Below are positions 26,107 to 34,663 of a stretch of 64,000 nucleotides of DNA, piece after piece (position 1 is the stretch's first letter; each line of letters begins with the position of its first letter). The notes below the pieces were generated by a model, which was not told where the DNA came from, made no database searches, and was given only the letters and a program-made list of their open reading frames with translations. A program made the position numbers and the translations under genes. Origin of the DNA: Chitinophagaceae bacterium (GTDB taxonomy: Bacteria; Bacteroidota; Bacteroidia; Chitinophagales; Chitinophagaceae); contig JADKJI010000002.1 of the NCBI GenBank assembly GCA_016721085.1, positions 1 to 64,000 on the forward strand, written 5' to 3'.

Positions 26107-27774
26107 TTATTCCCATTGAACAATATCCTTTACTTTATACCAATCTGGATAAAAAGGAAGTTTTCCTTTTTCCACTTCATTTCGTTTCACTTTCATTGTT
26201 GGAGTGAGCAATCCATTTTCTATGGTCCAGTCTTCTTTGAGTATTATAGCTCTTGTAACCCTTTCATATGCTTCTAAGTCCGGATTGACTTGTTTGAGCG
26301 TTTCTGAAAGACTATTAATGATTTCTTCTTTAGTTTTTGATTTTCCTAACTGTGACAAAGTGATAAGTGCAATCGGCATCGGTATTCCCATTCCCACAAC
26401 ACATACCTGCTCTATGTCTTTATTCTCTAATAATTTCAATTCAATAGGGGCAGGTGAAATGTATTTTCCTTTGTCTGTCTTGAACTGGTCTTTTACACGA
26501 CCTGTTATAGTTAAATAACCATCTTTATCATATTGGCCTTTATCACCTGTTTTGAAATATCCTTCTTCATCAAATACTTCTGCTGTAAGTTCGGGTTCTT
26601 TGAAATATCCTGAAAAGTTACCGGGACTCTTTACGCAGATTTCTCCTTCTGCACTGAATTTAACTGATAATCCAGGTAATGGCTTTCCAACAGTACCGAA
26701 TCTGTTTTCGCCAATCTTATTGAAATGAGCATATACGCAGTCTTCCGACATGCCATATACCTGCAGTATATTAATACCAAGTTTGTCGAACCATTTTTGA
26801 AGATCAGCAGAAATGGGAGCAGCGGCACTTAATATATGAGTAGCTCTAGAAAGGCCTAATTTTTTCTTGATACCATTTCGTACCAATGAATTTATGATGG
26901 GTATTTTCAATAAGGTGTTCAGCTTCTTATCAGGCATTTTCTTAAGGATGCCTTCCTGGAATTTTGCCCATATTCTTGGTACTGCAAAAAATACATCGGG
27001 TTGGGTATCGGAAAGATTCTTTGCAAATAGCTCCAATGATTCAGAAAATGAAATGGTTCCTTTGCTATAGAAACTATTCATTTCTACTGCAAGTCTTTCA
27101 GCAATATGGCTAAGTGGTAGATAAGAAAAGAGGCGTATGCCTTTGTTTAGTTTAAGCTCTGATACAACTGTTTTTAAAACAATACCAATGGTACCAGCAC
27201 TATGCATAACTCCTTTGGGTTTACCAGTAGTTCCGGATGTATAAATTATGGTGATTAATTCTTCAGGCTTCCATTTATATATATCTGTAATGGGATTATG
27301 CTTTGCAATCAGATCTTCCCAGTCATTTCCAGTACTGGTGTCATATGTTTTTGTTCCGAATCTTTGTACAGAGGAAGGAATACCATTTTGTTGTTCCTTA
27401 TAGTTATCAAGCTTTCCAATGAAGATGGCTTTTGTTTCGCTGTGTTCCAATATGGGTTGGATGCTGGAAGACGAAAGGGTAGGGTAGATAGGGATAGAAA
27501 CAGCTCCGATCATCATGATGGCCAGATCGGCCATCACCCAATGAGCACAGTTTTTAGATAGGATGGCGATATGATCATTTGCTTTAAGTCCATTACTTAA
27601 TAGCATGGCAGCAATTCGGCGACTTTCATCAGCGGCCTGAGCCCAGGTCCAGGTAATCCATTCACCGTTTATCGGTTGTCGGAGATATATATCATCAGGA
27701 CTTTCCTTTTCTTGAAATAGAAACTGATCCAGGGGGTAGACTGGTACATTAGAGCAGCAATTTTGGTAAAGCAA
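26107..27774 (-). CDS. AMP-dependent synthetase / long-chain fatty acid-CoA ligase
   Basis: A 555-residue adenylate-forming enzyme that activates fatty acids to acyl-CoA. It has the P-loop IIYTSGTTGKPKGVMHS, LSHIAERLAVEM, QVYGMSEDCV and the hinge region YFKTGDKGQYDKDGYLTITGR read in two parts. The open frame begins with TTG at 27774 and has a stop just upstream. An ATG at 27748 in another frame would read MYQST and then PLDQFLF if one C were added to the C run near 27733. A frameshift near the start is therefore possible. It faces the GH3 gene on the same strand but appears unrelated to it. Confidence 0.85.
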   Translation of the reverse strand: MLYQNCCSNVPVYPLDQFLFQEKESPDDIYLRQPINGEWITWTWAQAADESRRIAAMLLSNGLKANDHIAILSKNCAHWVMADLAIMMIGAVSIPIYPTLSSSSIQPILEHSETKAIFIGKLDNYKEQQNGIPSSVQRFGTKTYDTSTGNDWEDLIAKHNPITDIYKWKPEELITIIYTSGTTGKPKGVMHSAGTIGIVLKTVVSELKLNKGIRLFSYLPLSHIAERLAVEMNSFYSKGTISFSESLELFAKNLSDTQPDVFFAVPRIWAKFQEGILKKMPDKKLNTLLKIPIINSLVRNGIKKKLGLSRATHILSAAAPISADLQKWFDKLGINILQVYGMSEDCVYAHFNKIGENRFGTVGKPLPGLSVKFSAEGEICVKSPGNFSGYFKEPELTAEVFDEEGYFKTGDKGQYDKDGYLTITGRVKDQFKTDKGKYISPAPIELKLLENKDIEQVCVVGMGIPMPIALITLSQLGKSKTKEEIINSLSETLKQVNPDLEAYERVTRAIILKEDWTIENGLLTPTMKVKRNEVEKGKLPFYPDWYKVKDIVQWE

Positions 27775-27870
27775 TCGTTTTGGCTAAAGGGGTTGAAGAT
27801 ACAAAAGGAAGATGAAAAAATAATGTTGCTGGTTGCGGGTTGAAGTCGGGGAAAAGTTTCAGGGTTTTGA

Positions 27871-27949
27871 AAATTTTTACCGCGGAGACGCGGAGACGCA
27901 GAGAAAAGCCCCTGCGCCTCCGCGTCCCTGCGTCTCTGCGGTGAAAAAT
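27871..27949. repeat. 'GCAGAGACGCAG' family palindrome, copy 2
   Basis: The left arm TTTTTACCGCGGAGACGCGG and a right arm ending GTCTCTGCGGTGAAAAA form an imperfect inverted repeat upstream of the acyl-CoA ligase. The rest of the gap up to 28238 is low complexity (words like TTCTGGAACC and ATTGAACATC) with no gene seen. Confidence 0.75.
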
Positions 27950-28238
27950 ATTCAAGCACAAAAACGATAACCAGCAAGAAGCGCAGAAATATTTACGCAA
28001 AGGGTTTACTATTTGTAGGCCCTTTTGAACTTCTGGAACCTATTGAACATCTGGAACCCTTACACCGCTATACAGTTAACCCTAGCCCGCCATTCCCAAA
28101 TTGATTTCTTGTTTCAAATAGGTATAGTCATTCCCATGGAGGGAACGATTTTGGTATGCCAAAGTTTCTTATTGGTTGTTAATCAATCGATTAAAAGTTG
28201 GCATCGGTATTGAAATTACTGTACCAAACATCGTACTC

Positions 28239-29623
28239 ATGAAAACAATATTTACTCTTACACTTTCGATTCTTCTTTCTTCACAGATTTTTTCACAAAC
28301 CAGTGGTTTGTTAATCAATGAAAATTTTCTGGACTTACAACTGGTAATCTGACATCAGCAAATGGTGGTTGGACAAGCCCCAATGGTTCAGGATATGTTC
28401 AAGTAGCAAATGCTAGTCCTTTATTATATACAGACTATAATAGCGGTTCAGAATATGTAACACTTGCTAACGCTACTTTTATGGATGATCCTTATAAGGC
28501 TTTCCTTAGTAGTCAAACGGTAGCTACTACTGCAAACAATGTTATTTACATGTCGTTTGTTGTAAGAGTTGCTGCAGCTGCCAATACAGTAACTGCGAAC
28601 TCAAGCACTCGTACCGTATTATCGTTATCAAACTCTGGAAGTAATTCTTATATGAATTTCTTCATAGGTAATAATGGTTCTGGTGCAAACAACTTGAAAT
28701 TCGGTATCAGCAAAGCAAGTACTACAAATGCTACATTTTCAACAACAGATTTTACATTCGGTACAACTTATCTGATCGTAATTAAATATGTTTATGCTTC
28801 AGGTTCTAATAATGACAAGATGTATCTTTTTGTAAATCCTGTTATTTCTTCAAGTGCTCCACTTGTTACATCAGCAGCAGCATCTATCACTACAGGTACA
28901 GATCTTGCAAATACTTTGAATACTGTAATGTTTACTCAAAATTCAGCTGCTTCAGCAGCATCGATTGATGCCATTAAGGTAGCTTACGCTAAAACTGCCA
29001 GCAGTTCTACATTTGCAGCTAATGATGCAGCAGCGTGGATGGCTTTGGCTCCTTATAATGGAAGTCTTCCTGTAACATTCGGTACTGTAAATGCAACTGC
29101 AAAAGGTAAGGCTGTACAAATCGATTGGACTAGCTATACTGAAATAAACGTTAAGCAATATGAAGTTGAGCGTTCTGAAGATGCACAACATTTTACAAGC
29201 GTTGCTAATGTATCTGCAAAAAATGCTACTGGTGTAAATGCTTACTCAGTAACTGATGTTACGGCTCGTGGTTCTGTTAATTTCTATCGTATTAAGAGTG
29301 TAGATATGGATGGTAAGGTTGCTTACAGTGCTGTTGTAAAAGCGGTTATTGAAAATGCAACTGCAGCTGCTGATCTTACAGTATATCCTAACCCGGTTAA
29401 AGGTTCACAAGTTGCTGTACAGGTTGCTAACCTCGCTTCTGGTAACTACGCAGTTCAATTGTATAGCGCTAATGGCCAGCAAGTTTATAACCAATCAATG
29501 GTTTATAGTGGTGGTCGCAGTTCACAAAGCGTGCAATTGCCAGCCGGTACAAAAGCAGGTGTTTATTACCTGGTAGTTTCTGGTAACAATGTTAAAATGA
29601 CTCGTTCTCTGGTGATTGAATAA
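28239..29623 (+). pseudogene. T9SS type A sorting domain surface protein, frameshifted
   Basis: ATG 28239 starts a signal peptide (IFTLTLSILLSSQIFSQ). After LLINENF the frame hits a stop, and the continuation (SGLTTGNLTSANGGWTSP and so on) is in another frame that runs to 29623. One missing T in the T run near 28325-28329 explains the break. The body is Ala/Ser/Thr-rich beta sequence, followed by a fibronectin-like domain (VQIDWTSYTEINVKQYEVER) and the type A C-terminal sorting domain (LTVYPNPVKGSQV to the end). Restored length would be about 460 residues. A terminator follows. Confidence 0.8.
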
Positions 29624-29649
29624 TGATGATTTGTTAGAGGTTAAGAAAG

Positions 29650-29684
29650 AAAGGCGTTCTCTTCGGAGAGCGCTTTTTCTTTTT
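29650..29684 (+). terminator. Rho-independent terminator
   Basis: A 12-bp stem AAAGGCGTTCTC / GAGAGCGCTTTT closes on a stable TTCG tetraloop and is followed by TCTTTTTC. It lies 27 nt after the T9SS gene stop. Confidence 0.88.
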
Positions 29685-29752
29685 CACTTGAGGTGCGTGA
29701 AGACACGCACCTCAGCGGAAAGGGGTCCTGCTATTGATAGCTGCGAATACAA

Positions 29753-29921
29753 TAACCGCAGAGACGCGGAGACGCAGAGAAGTATTCCCTGCGCATCCGC
29801 GTCTCTCACTTGAAATAATCCAATCGTGTTGAAGCATTTAGCGGCAAGCCTATCCTGTGTATCCCAATTATCCTTTCACATCAAGGTCCTGTATTGGTCG
29901 CCCCTCTGCGGTAAAATGTAT
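29753..29921. repeat. 'GCAGAGACGCAG' family palindrome, copy 3, split
   Basis: ACCGCAGAGACGCGGAGACG and CGCATCCGCGTCTCTC form the two arms, but the expected end CTCTGCGGTAAAAT is found about 100 nt further on at 29907-29920. The copy seems interrupted by unrelated sequence or rearranged. No gene is visible in the rest of the 29624-30001 gap. Confidence 0.6.
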
Positions 29922-30001
29922 TTTCTCGCATTATTTATCTTCATTAAGTTAATCTTCTGCATCACTGGTATTTTTCATACTTTCAACGCTCAGTATAAAG
30001 T

Positions 30002-30433
30002 ATGATCCAGCGTAAAAAACCAGATGTAGATATCGTAAAAGATATTTTAGAGGCCCTTTTGGAAGCCCAACCTTCTTCCACATTCGTACAAAGCTTGTCG
30101 TTTCAATATGAAGAGCGGGGTGGATTAAGTAAAAAGCAATTGGAAGGTCTTTTTAAGAAGGCTACCAAGATTGGCACCATCGCTCCCGGTAAATTAGCTA
30201 CTCTTGAAGCTGTAATATTGAAACGACCCACCCGATTTAAATCGGCACCACCTGCTATTAAACCTTTTTTCAATCCGGATGAAAAGGTAGGTGCTATGAT
30301 CGATGCTATTCTTGCCAAGTATCCCCAACATAAAAGAGTGCTTTTCTTTCTTAATAAGTTTAAGAATAATGAAACACTTTCTCCCATTGAAGTAACAGAG
30401 CTTGAGAAATTCCATAAGTTGCTAATTAAATAA
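30002..30433 (+). CDS. Conserved hypothetical protein
   Basis: I recognise no family. The 143-residue, Lys-rich, probably all-helical cytosolic protein has no signal peptide or membrane segment. Notable segments are DIVKDILEALLEAQPSSTFV, SLSFQYEERGGLSKKQLEGL and KYPQHKRVLFFLNKFKNNET, with Lys and Arg spread evenly, which would suit nucleic-acid or protein binding. The cyanophycinase-like gene follows after 13 nt on the same strand, so they are probably co-transcribed. Confidence 0.65.
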   Translation: MIQRKKPDVDIVKDILEALLEAQPSSTFVQSLSFQYEERGGLSKKQLEGLFKKATKIGTIAPGKLATLEAVILKRPTRFKSAPPAIKPFFNPDEKVGAMIDAILAKYPQHKRVLFFLNKFKNNETLSPIEVTELEKFHKLLIK

Positions 30434-30446
30434 ATGTGATTCTTGT

Positions 30447-31286
30447 ATGACTCGAATAGTTTGTACACTATTATTGTTGATGGTTGTCTATTCTTCTTCA
30501 AAAGCACAAACCACTTCAAAGATTCCCAAAGGCACTTTATTTATAATTGGAGGAGGAGATATTTCTGATAGTCTTAGAAGAGAAATCCTTACAACTGCCG
30601 GATGGAAGAAGGGTGATATGATTGCGGCCGTTACATTGGCAAGTACCTGGGATAGCGCATTTCTTTATACTAACGATGTGTTTAAGAAGTTAACCGGACA
30701 GGATTGTATTAATATAGACTCTGCTACCATCCATAATCCACTAACATTAGATTCTTTAAAGAAGGCTAAAATAATTTATTTGGGTGGTGGTGATCAGGAT
30801 AGGTTTATGAATCTCATAAAAGGCACATCGGTTAAACAAATTATCAAACAATCTTACTACAATGGCGCATTGATTGCCGGAACAAGTGCCGGTGCATCAG
30901 TAATGAGTGAAAAGATGATCACTGGCAATAGTACAAGAGATAAAGAATACACTGCTACTTTCAGGGAAATATATACTGGGAACCTTGAAGTAAAAGAAGG
31001 CTTAGGGCTACTCGATTCTGTAATTATTGACCAGCACTTTGTGGTGAGAAGCCGGTATAACAGAATGCTTACTGCAGTGATGGATTATCCCGCTTATCAA
31101 TGTATTGGCATCAATGAATCAACTGCAATTATTGTGAATAAAGGAAAGGCTAGAGTAACTGGGGAAAGCCAGGTGATATTATTTTCAAATCCGAAAGAAA
31201 GAAAGGTGAATGAGGGATATCTTGGGGCCCAATCGATTGTGATTTCGGTTTTGCTACCCGGTGATAAATTCGCCATCAAACGTTAA
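30447..31286 (+). CDS. Cyanophycinase-like peptidase S51 family protein
   Basis: A 279-residue exported serine peptidase of the class I glutamine amidotransferase-like fold. A signal peptide ends near SSKAQ. GTLFIIGGGD (29-38) opens the fold, YLGGGDQDRF follows, and the nucleophile elbow GTSAGAS places the catalytic Ser at 147. Cyanophycinases cut beta-Asp-Arg dipeptides from cyanophycin; S51 relatives cut Asp-X dipeptides. Because it is exported, it may process peptides in the periplasm or outside. It follows a small helical protein gene by 13 nt. Confidence 0.85.
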   Translation: MTRIVCTLLLLMVVYSSSKAQTTSKIPKGTLFIIGGGDISDSLRREILTTAGWKKGDMIAAVTLASTWDSAFLYTNDVFKKLTGQDCINIDSATIHNPLTLDSLKKAKIIYLGGGDQDRFMNLIKGTSVKQIIKQSYYNGALIAGTSAGASVMSEKMITGNSTRDKEYTATFREIYTGNLEVKEGLGLLDSVIIDQHFVVRSRYNRMLTAVMDYPAYQCIGINESTAIIVNKGKARVTGESQVILFSNPKERKVNEGYLGAQSIVISVLLPGDKFAIKR

Positions 31287-31526
31287 ACACCTCCTCTTAA
31301 AAATTCTCTTTATAATTATCATAAAAACATGCAAATAGGTATAATTACCTAAGTGTATTCCTTCATTGCACCTATTTACCTATATATTAGTGTTTTGAAA
31401 CTTAATGGGCATTATTTATGCAATAGATTTGATAAGTGCATGAAGAATGACACTGAAATCTAAGAAATCCACTTTCCATTGAGAATCTTTTAATTTTTTG
31501 TTCCTGTTTTGTTGACTGAAGAATAT

Positions 31527-31550
31527 AAAACCCTGCATAAGCGGGGTTTT
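31527..31550 (+). terminator. Bidirectional hairpin terminator
   Basis: A 10-bp stem AAAACCCTGC / GCGGGGTTTT around ATAA, followed by GTATTTT on the plus strand and by A/T-rich sequence on the minus strand. It lies between the convergent cyanophycinase-like and hypothetical genes. Confidence 0.65.
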
Positions 31551-31569
31551 GTATTTTAAGGATGGCCCC

Positions 31570-31602
31570 AAAAAAAGAATCCTGCATCTTGTGATGCAGG
31601 AT
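31570..31602 (-). terminator. Rho-independent terminator
   Basis: A perfect 10-bp stem ATCCTGCATC / GATGCAGGAT with a 4-nt loop is followed on the minus strand by TCTTTTTTTG. It ends the gene whose stop is at 31629. Confidence 0.85.
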
Positions 31603-31628
31603 ATCCTTCATATTAGACTACACTTAAA

Positions 31629-32138
31629 TCAAGCACGTAATCCTACTTGGAACACGAGACTGAAGAAATTATAGTAATGTCCATCAGCTTCATTATTTTT
31701 TGCACTCCACTCTTCTCCTTTCAAGCCTTTATTATTATTGCCCCATGCTACTTCACTCACTGCTACTAATGCGTCATCACTCTTTAACCTAAAGCCATAG
31801 CATGTATTCTTTTCCAATTTTACTTCTGGAATTTCAAATTGTAACCAGTCGGGATGCGATTGTTTTTTTACATCCAGCACAGCTGTTCCGAGAATTGGCC
31901 CCCATTGATGTAATAATTCATCAAACTGATGAACAGTTATGGTGACATGTCCATTATTTTGAATCATTTCTGAATAGACATTTATTGAACCTACTTTTCC
32001 AGATGATGGAGTATAGAATGTTTGTCCTACCATTATTTCACCAGGAGACGAAGGAAGTCTACCAAGCCATTGACTGCTGTTGTTTTCCAATTGGGATACG
32101 ACTGGGCTAAAGCAATTGCTGAAAGGGACGTTTTTCAT
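31629..32138 (-). CDS. Hypothetical protein, beta-rich
   Basis: A 169-residue protein without a signal peptide. Segments such as IMVGQTFYTPSSGKVGSINVYSEM (read in parts), GHVTITVHQFDELLHQWG and LEKNTCYGFRLKSDDALVAV resemble beta-sandwich or carbohydrate-binding folds that describe extended objects, but I cannot name a family. It is a monocistronic gene with its own terminator and a 230-nt upstream gap. Confidence 0.6.
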   Translation of the reverse strand: MKNVPFSNCFSPVVSQLENNSSQWLGRLPSSPGEIMVGQTFYTPSSGKVGSINVYSEMIQNNGHVTITVHQFDELLHQWGPILGTAVLDVKKQSHPDWLQFEIPEVKLEKNTCYGFRLKSDDALVAVSEVAWGNNNKGLKGEEWSAKNNEADGHYYNFFSLVFQVGLRA

Positions 32139-32372
32139 ATAACGGATTTTAGGGTTACTGGATATTTGGATTCTTTGCTTATGTAAATATTTAAGAATAT
32201 AACGTAGCCAATGCTGACTTACATCAGTGAAAAAACTGACTTTTTCGCTTTATATACGGTTTATATAGAAGGGGATAAGTGCTTTGGTGTAGAAAGCGCC
32301 CCGAACGCAGGAACAGTTAATTTGTTATATCGTATTTAAAAAAGTGTTTTTATCCTTTTGTAGCTACCAAAT

Positions 32373-33548
32373 TTACGTTTCAACATTATTTTTCGAAGGA
32401 TACCAAATTGTGTGACCAGGTTTATCTATTAACAACTGTGGTTTACTCCATTGTTGTGAATTATCATCTTTGCCCAGATCTGCGTTTGGATTGAATGAGA
32501 TAAATACCTTACTTCCTTTCCATGATGAACCAGTTACATTACCCATCAGCATCACCCATTGTTGCAGATAAGTATTCCAACTAACGGATGGCCCCCAGCG
32601 AAATCCACCTCCTGGGGAAGAAGCGGCACCTCCACCTTCAGCAATCGATAGCTGAAGCGATGTTACAGGTGCCCCAACTCCGTTATAAGCGGCATTGAAT
32701 CCTTTTCCATCCCAGCGCTGAGCTTTTCCTTCAGGATTATCAAGATCAGTTAGTTTGATGCGTGCTATACTGATACATTGTCCTGCCCATTCTTTTGCAG
32801 GATCATAAGAAGCGGAATCATACACCCCCGGAAATCCATATTCCCCATAAAAAAGATACAGGTATTCGCCACTAGCCACGGCAGATGGGTCTCCCACGCC
32901 ACCAGCAAATGTTTTTGATGTGTTATGTGGTTTCAGGATGAACCTTGGTTGAAGGTCTTCCAGGAAAAGTCCTTTATTCTCCCAGCTATGTCCACCATCG
33001 GTTGATTTCATAATACCGATACGACAAACAGCGGCAGGGGATTTTGGTCCGGTTAAACCTTCTGGCCATAAATAATCGATATAACCTTTGCCTGTAGCTG
33101 AATCATAAGGGAGGGTTTCAGGATAGTTTTCATTATGATAGACAGCGTAAAGTGTTTTGCCGGTATTATCTTTTGAATCCTGATATACGGTTTCAAACCA
33201 AACCGCCCCGTGCAATCCTTCTTTACCAGGAGCCACATTCGGTGGCATTTTGGGATCGGTGAACTCCTCCATTTTGCGGAGGAAGGCTTCGTCGGCATTT
33301 TTGCCATCGGCAAACTCAAGTTCATTGGAATAACCCCAAACCGGATCTTCTCCGTATTTGCCGGGGAATATCCTGAAGGTATCTCCTATCCAGGCTTCGG
33401 CCATATTACAATCCACGAAGGAGTTGAAGTAGAATTTTTCGGAAGGCACTAAGACTGCTTTGGGTACCGCCGCGGTTTTCGGGGCTGGTTCGTTACAGGC
33501 AGCAATGTAAATAGTGAGCAGGGAGATGGCGAGTAGGAGCTTCTTCAT
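32373..33548 (-). CDS. Lipoprotein with DUF4185 / beta-propeller glycosidase-like domain
   Basis: A 391-residue lipoprotein: signal LLLAISLLTIYIAAC with Cys18 as the lipid site. The domain contains GKYGEDPVWGYSNELEFADG, FAGGVGDPSAVASGEYLYLFYG and GFRWGPSVSWNTYLQQWVML, patterns seen in DUF4185 and GH43-like five-bladed propellers. The protein ends abruptly at GHTIWYPSKNNVET, and relatives usually continue for some tens of residues after this motif, so the C-terminus may be truncated. Its substrate is unknown. Confidence 0.7.
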   Translation of the reverse strand: MKKLLLAISLLTIYIAACNEPAPKTAAVPKAVLVPSEKFYFNSFVDCNMAEAWIGDTFRIFPGKYGEDPVWGYSNELEFADGKNADEAFLRKMEEFTDPKMPPNVAPGKEGLHGAVWFETVYQDSKDNTGKTLYAVYHNENYPETLPYDSATGKGYIDYLWPEGLTGPKSPAAVCRIGIMKSTDGGHSWENKGLFLEDLQPRFILKPHNTSKTFAGGVGDPSAVASGEYLYLFYGEYGFPGVYDSASYDPAKEWAGQCISIARIKLTDLDNPEGKAQRWDGKGFNAAYNGVGAPVTSLQLSIAEGGGAASSPGGGFRWGPSVSWNTYLQQWVMLMGNVTGSSWKGSKVFISFNPNADLGKDDNSQQWSKPQLLIDKPGHTIWYPSKNNVET

Positions 33549-33654
33549 ATGCAGGCGTTGTTGGTAGGTGTAAATTACTGGAAATTTGGAAGGAATGTAT
33601 TAACCGTAAGAGTTTTCACGCAAAGGCGCAAAGGAGTACAATTTAAGGGGCAAA

Positions 33655-33815
33655 GGGTCGCTTCGCTCCAATACAAATACAGTTGCCGGGAAAGCGGTGA
33701 AACGGGAAAATATTTTCGAGAAGTCAACCTCCCGGAAGTCAACCTGGGAGATGACATCCTGGAGGTTGACATCCCGGGAGATGTCAACCTATAAAAATTC
33801 CTTCATTAGTTTTTG
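33655..33815 (-). repeat. Composite dispersed repeat, inverted copy C4
   Basis: On the minus strand this matches 14640-14790: a block complementary to CCCGTTTCACCGCTTTCCCG (about 33685-33705), then clustered GTCAACC, GATGACATC and GATGTCAAC units at 33719-33792. The palindromic part differs from copy C3 by only a few bases. It lies in a 356-nt gap together with the palindrome at 33841-33901, and no gene is seen there. Confidence 0.7.
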
Positions 33816-33840
33816 GTGAATTCCTCAACTTTTACAACTA

Positions 33841-33901
33841 TTTCACCGCAGAGACGCAGGGACGCAGAGTATCTCCGCGTCCCTGCGTCTCTGCGGTGAA
33901 A
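33841..33901. repeat. 'GCAGAGACGCAG' family palindrome, copy 4 (perfect)
   Basis: Arms of 25 nt beginning TTTCACCGCAGAGACGCAGG are perfect reverse complements around an 11-nt loop. It ends 3 nt from the stop codon of the phosphodiesterase gene and could serve as its terminator. Confidence 0.9.
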
Positions 33902-33904
33902 ATT

Positions 33905-34663
33905 CTACAACCTGGTACTCTCAATATATTTGCGGCACTCCTCCAACTTATCCGTATTTAAAAAATCAATACCACAACTCTTTAATAACTGCCATACATT
34001 CTCTGTATCTGGAGCTCCCCAAAAACGAAAAGGCTTTTGCAGGGCATGCGCCTTTTGGATAACTGCAGTTATCAATACACTATCACCAGCATTGTTACGG
34101 AATTTCAGATAATTGAAGTAATTATCGCTGATCAATGCAATCTTATCGAGCGCTTCTTTTTCGTAGGTTTCACTCGGCCTTCCATCAAAATAGATATAAG
34201 AAGGATAATTTTTCCATTCTGTTGATGGACCCCTGTCGCCACTGATGATTAGTTGAACTGCTTTTGGATTTATTGAGCGATCGAAGACTTTTCGGAAAGG
34301 TTCTACCAGCTTAATTAATTCCTGCAACACTTCTGCCGGCTTCTGTTTTATATCGATCATCAAAGCAATCTTATAATCATTGTCGGGAGAAATCTGCCCG
34401 TTGTTCTTTTCAAATAATGCTATGATGGGATCCAGATAAAGTACAGAAAGCGATTTTTTCCTTCTGGTTTCTTTCTCCGAATGGGTAACGATCAATGAAC
34501 CTCTTGCTAATACCACATCGGCTTCTATGGATGCCACTTTGTTGTCGAGCGCATTCCAAAGCGGACGGGCATTATCATAATCATTATGGGCATGGATCTT
34601 CACCTGTCCTATTCCAGCAATAGAAACAAATAATAAAACCAAAAGGCAAATACTTCTCATCAT
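33905..34663 (-). CDS. PI-PLC / glycerophosphodiester phosphodiesterase-like protein
   Basis: A 252-residue exported enzyme. The signal peptide MMRSICLLVLLFVSIAGIGQ is followed by KIHAHNDYDNARPLWNAL. HAHND and the acidic pair in SIEADVVL are the metal and catalytic positions of the PLC-like phosphodiesterase TIM barrel; HSEKE follows. FRFWGAPDTENVWQLLKSCG is typical of the family's end. It hydrolyses phosphodiester bonds of lipid head groups, substrate unknown. Its ATG overlaps the stop of the upstream M1 peptidase gene by 4 nt (ATGA), so the two are translationally coupled. Confidence 0.85.
   Translation of the reverse strand: MMRSICLLVLLFVSIAGIGQVKIHAHNDYDNARPLWNALDNKVASIEADVVLARGSLIVTHSEKETRRKKSLSVLYLDPIIALFEKNNGQISPDNDYKIALMIDIKQKPAEVLQELIKLVEPFRKVFDRSINPKAVQLIISGDRGPSTEWKNYPSYIYFDGRPSETYEKEALDKIALISDNYFNYLKFRNNAGDSVLITAVIQKAHALQKPFRFWGAPDTENVWQLLKSCGIDFLNTDKLEECRKYIESTRL

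Noticed and set aside
31402..31611. A minus-strand gene of 69 codons covering the hairpins between 31527 and 31602
   Set aside because: Its sequence is the translation of two terminator hairpins and no homologous protein is suggested.
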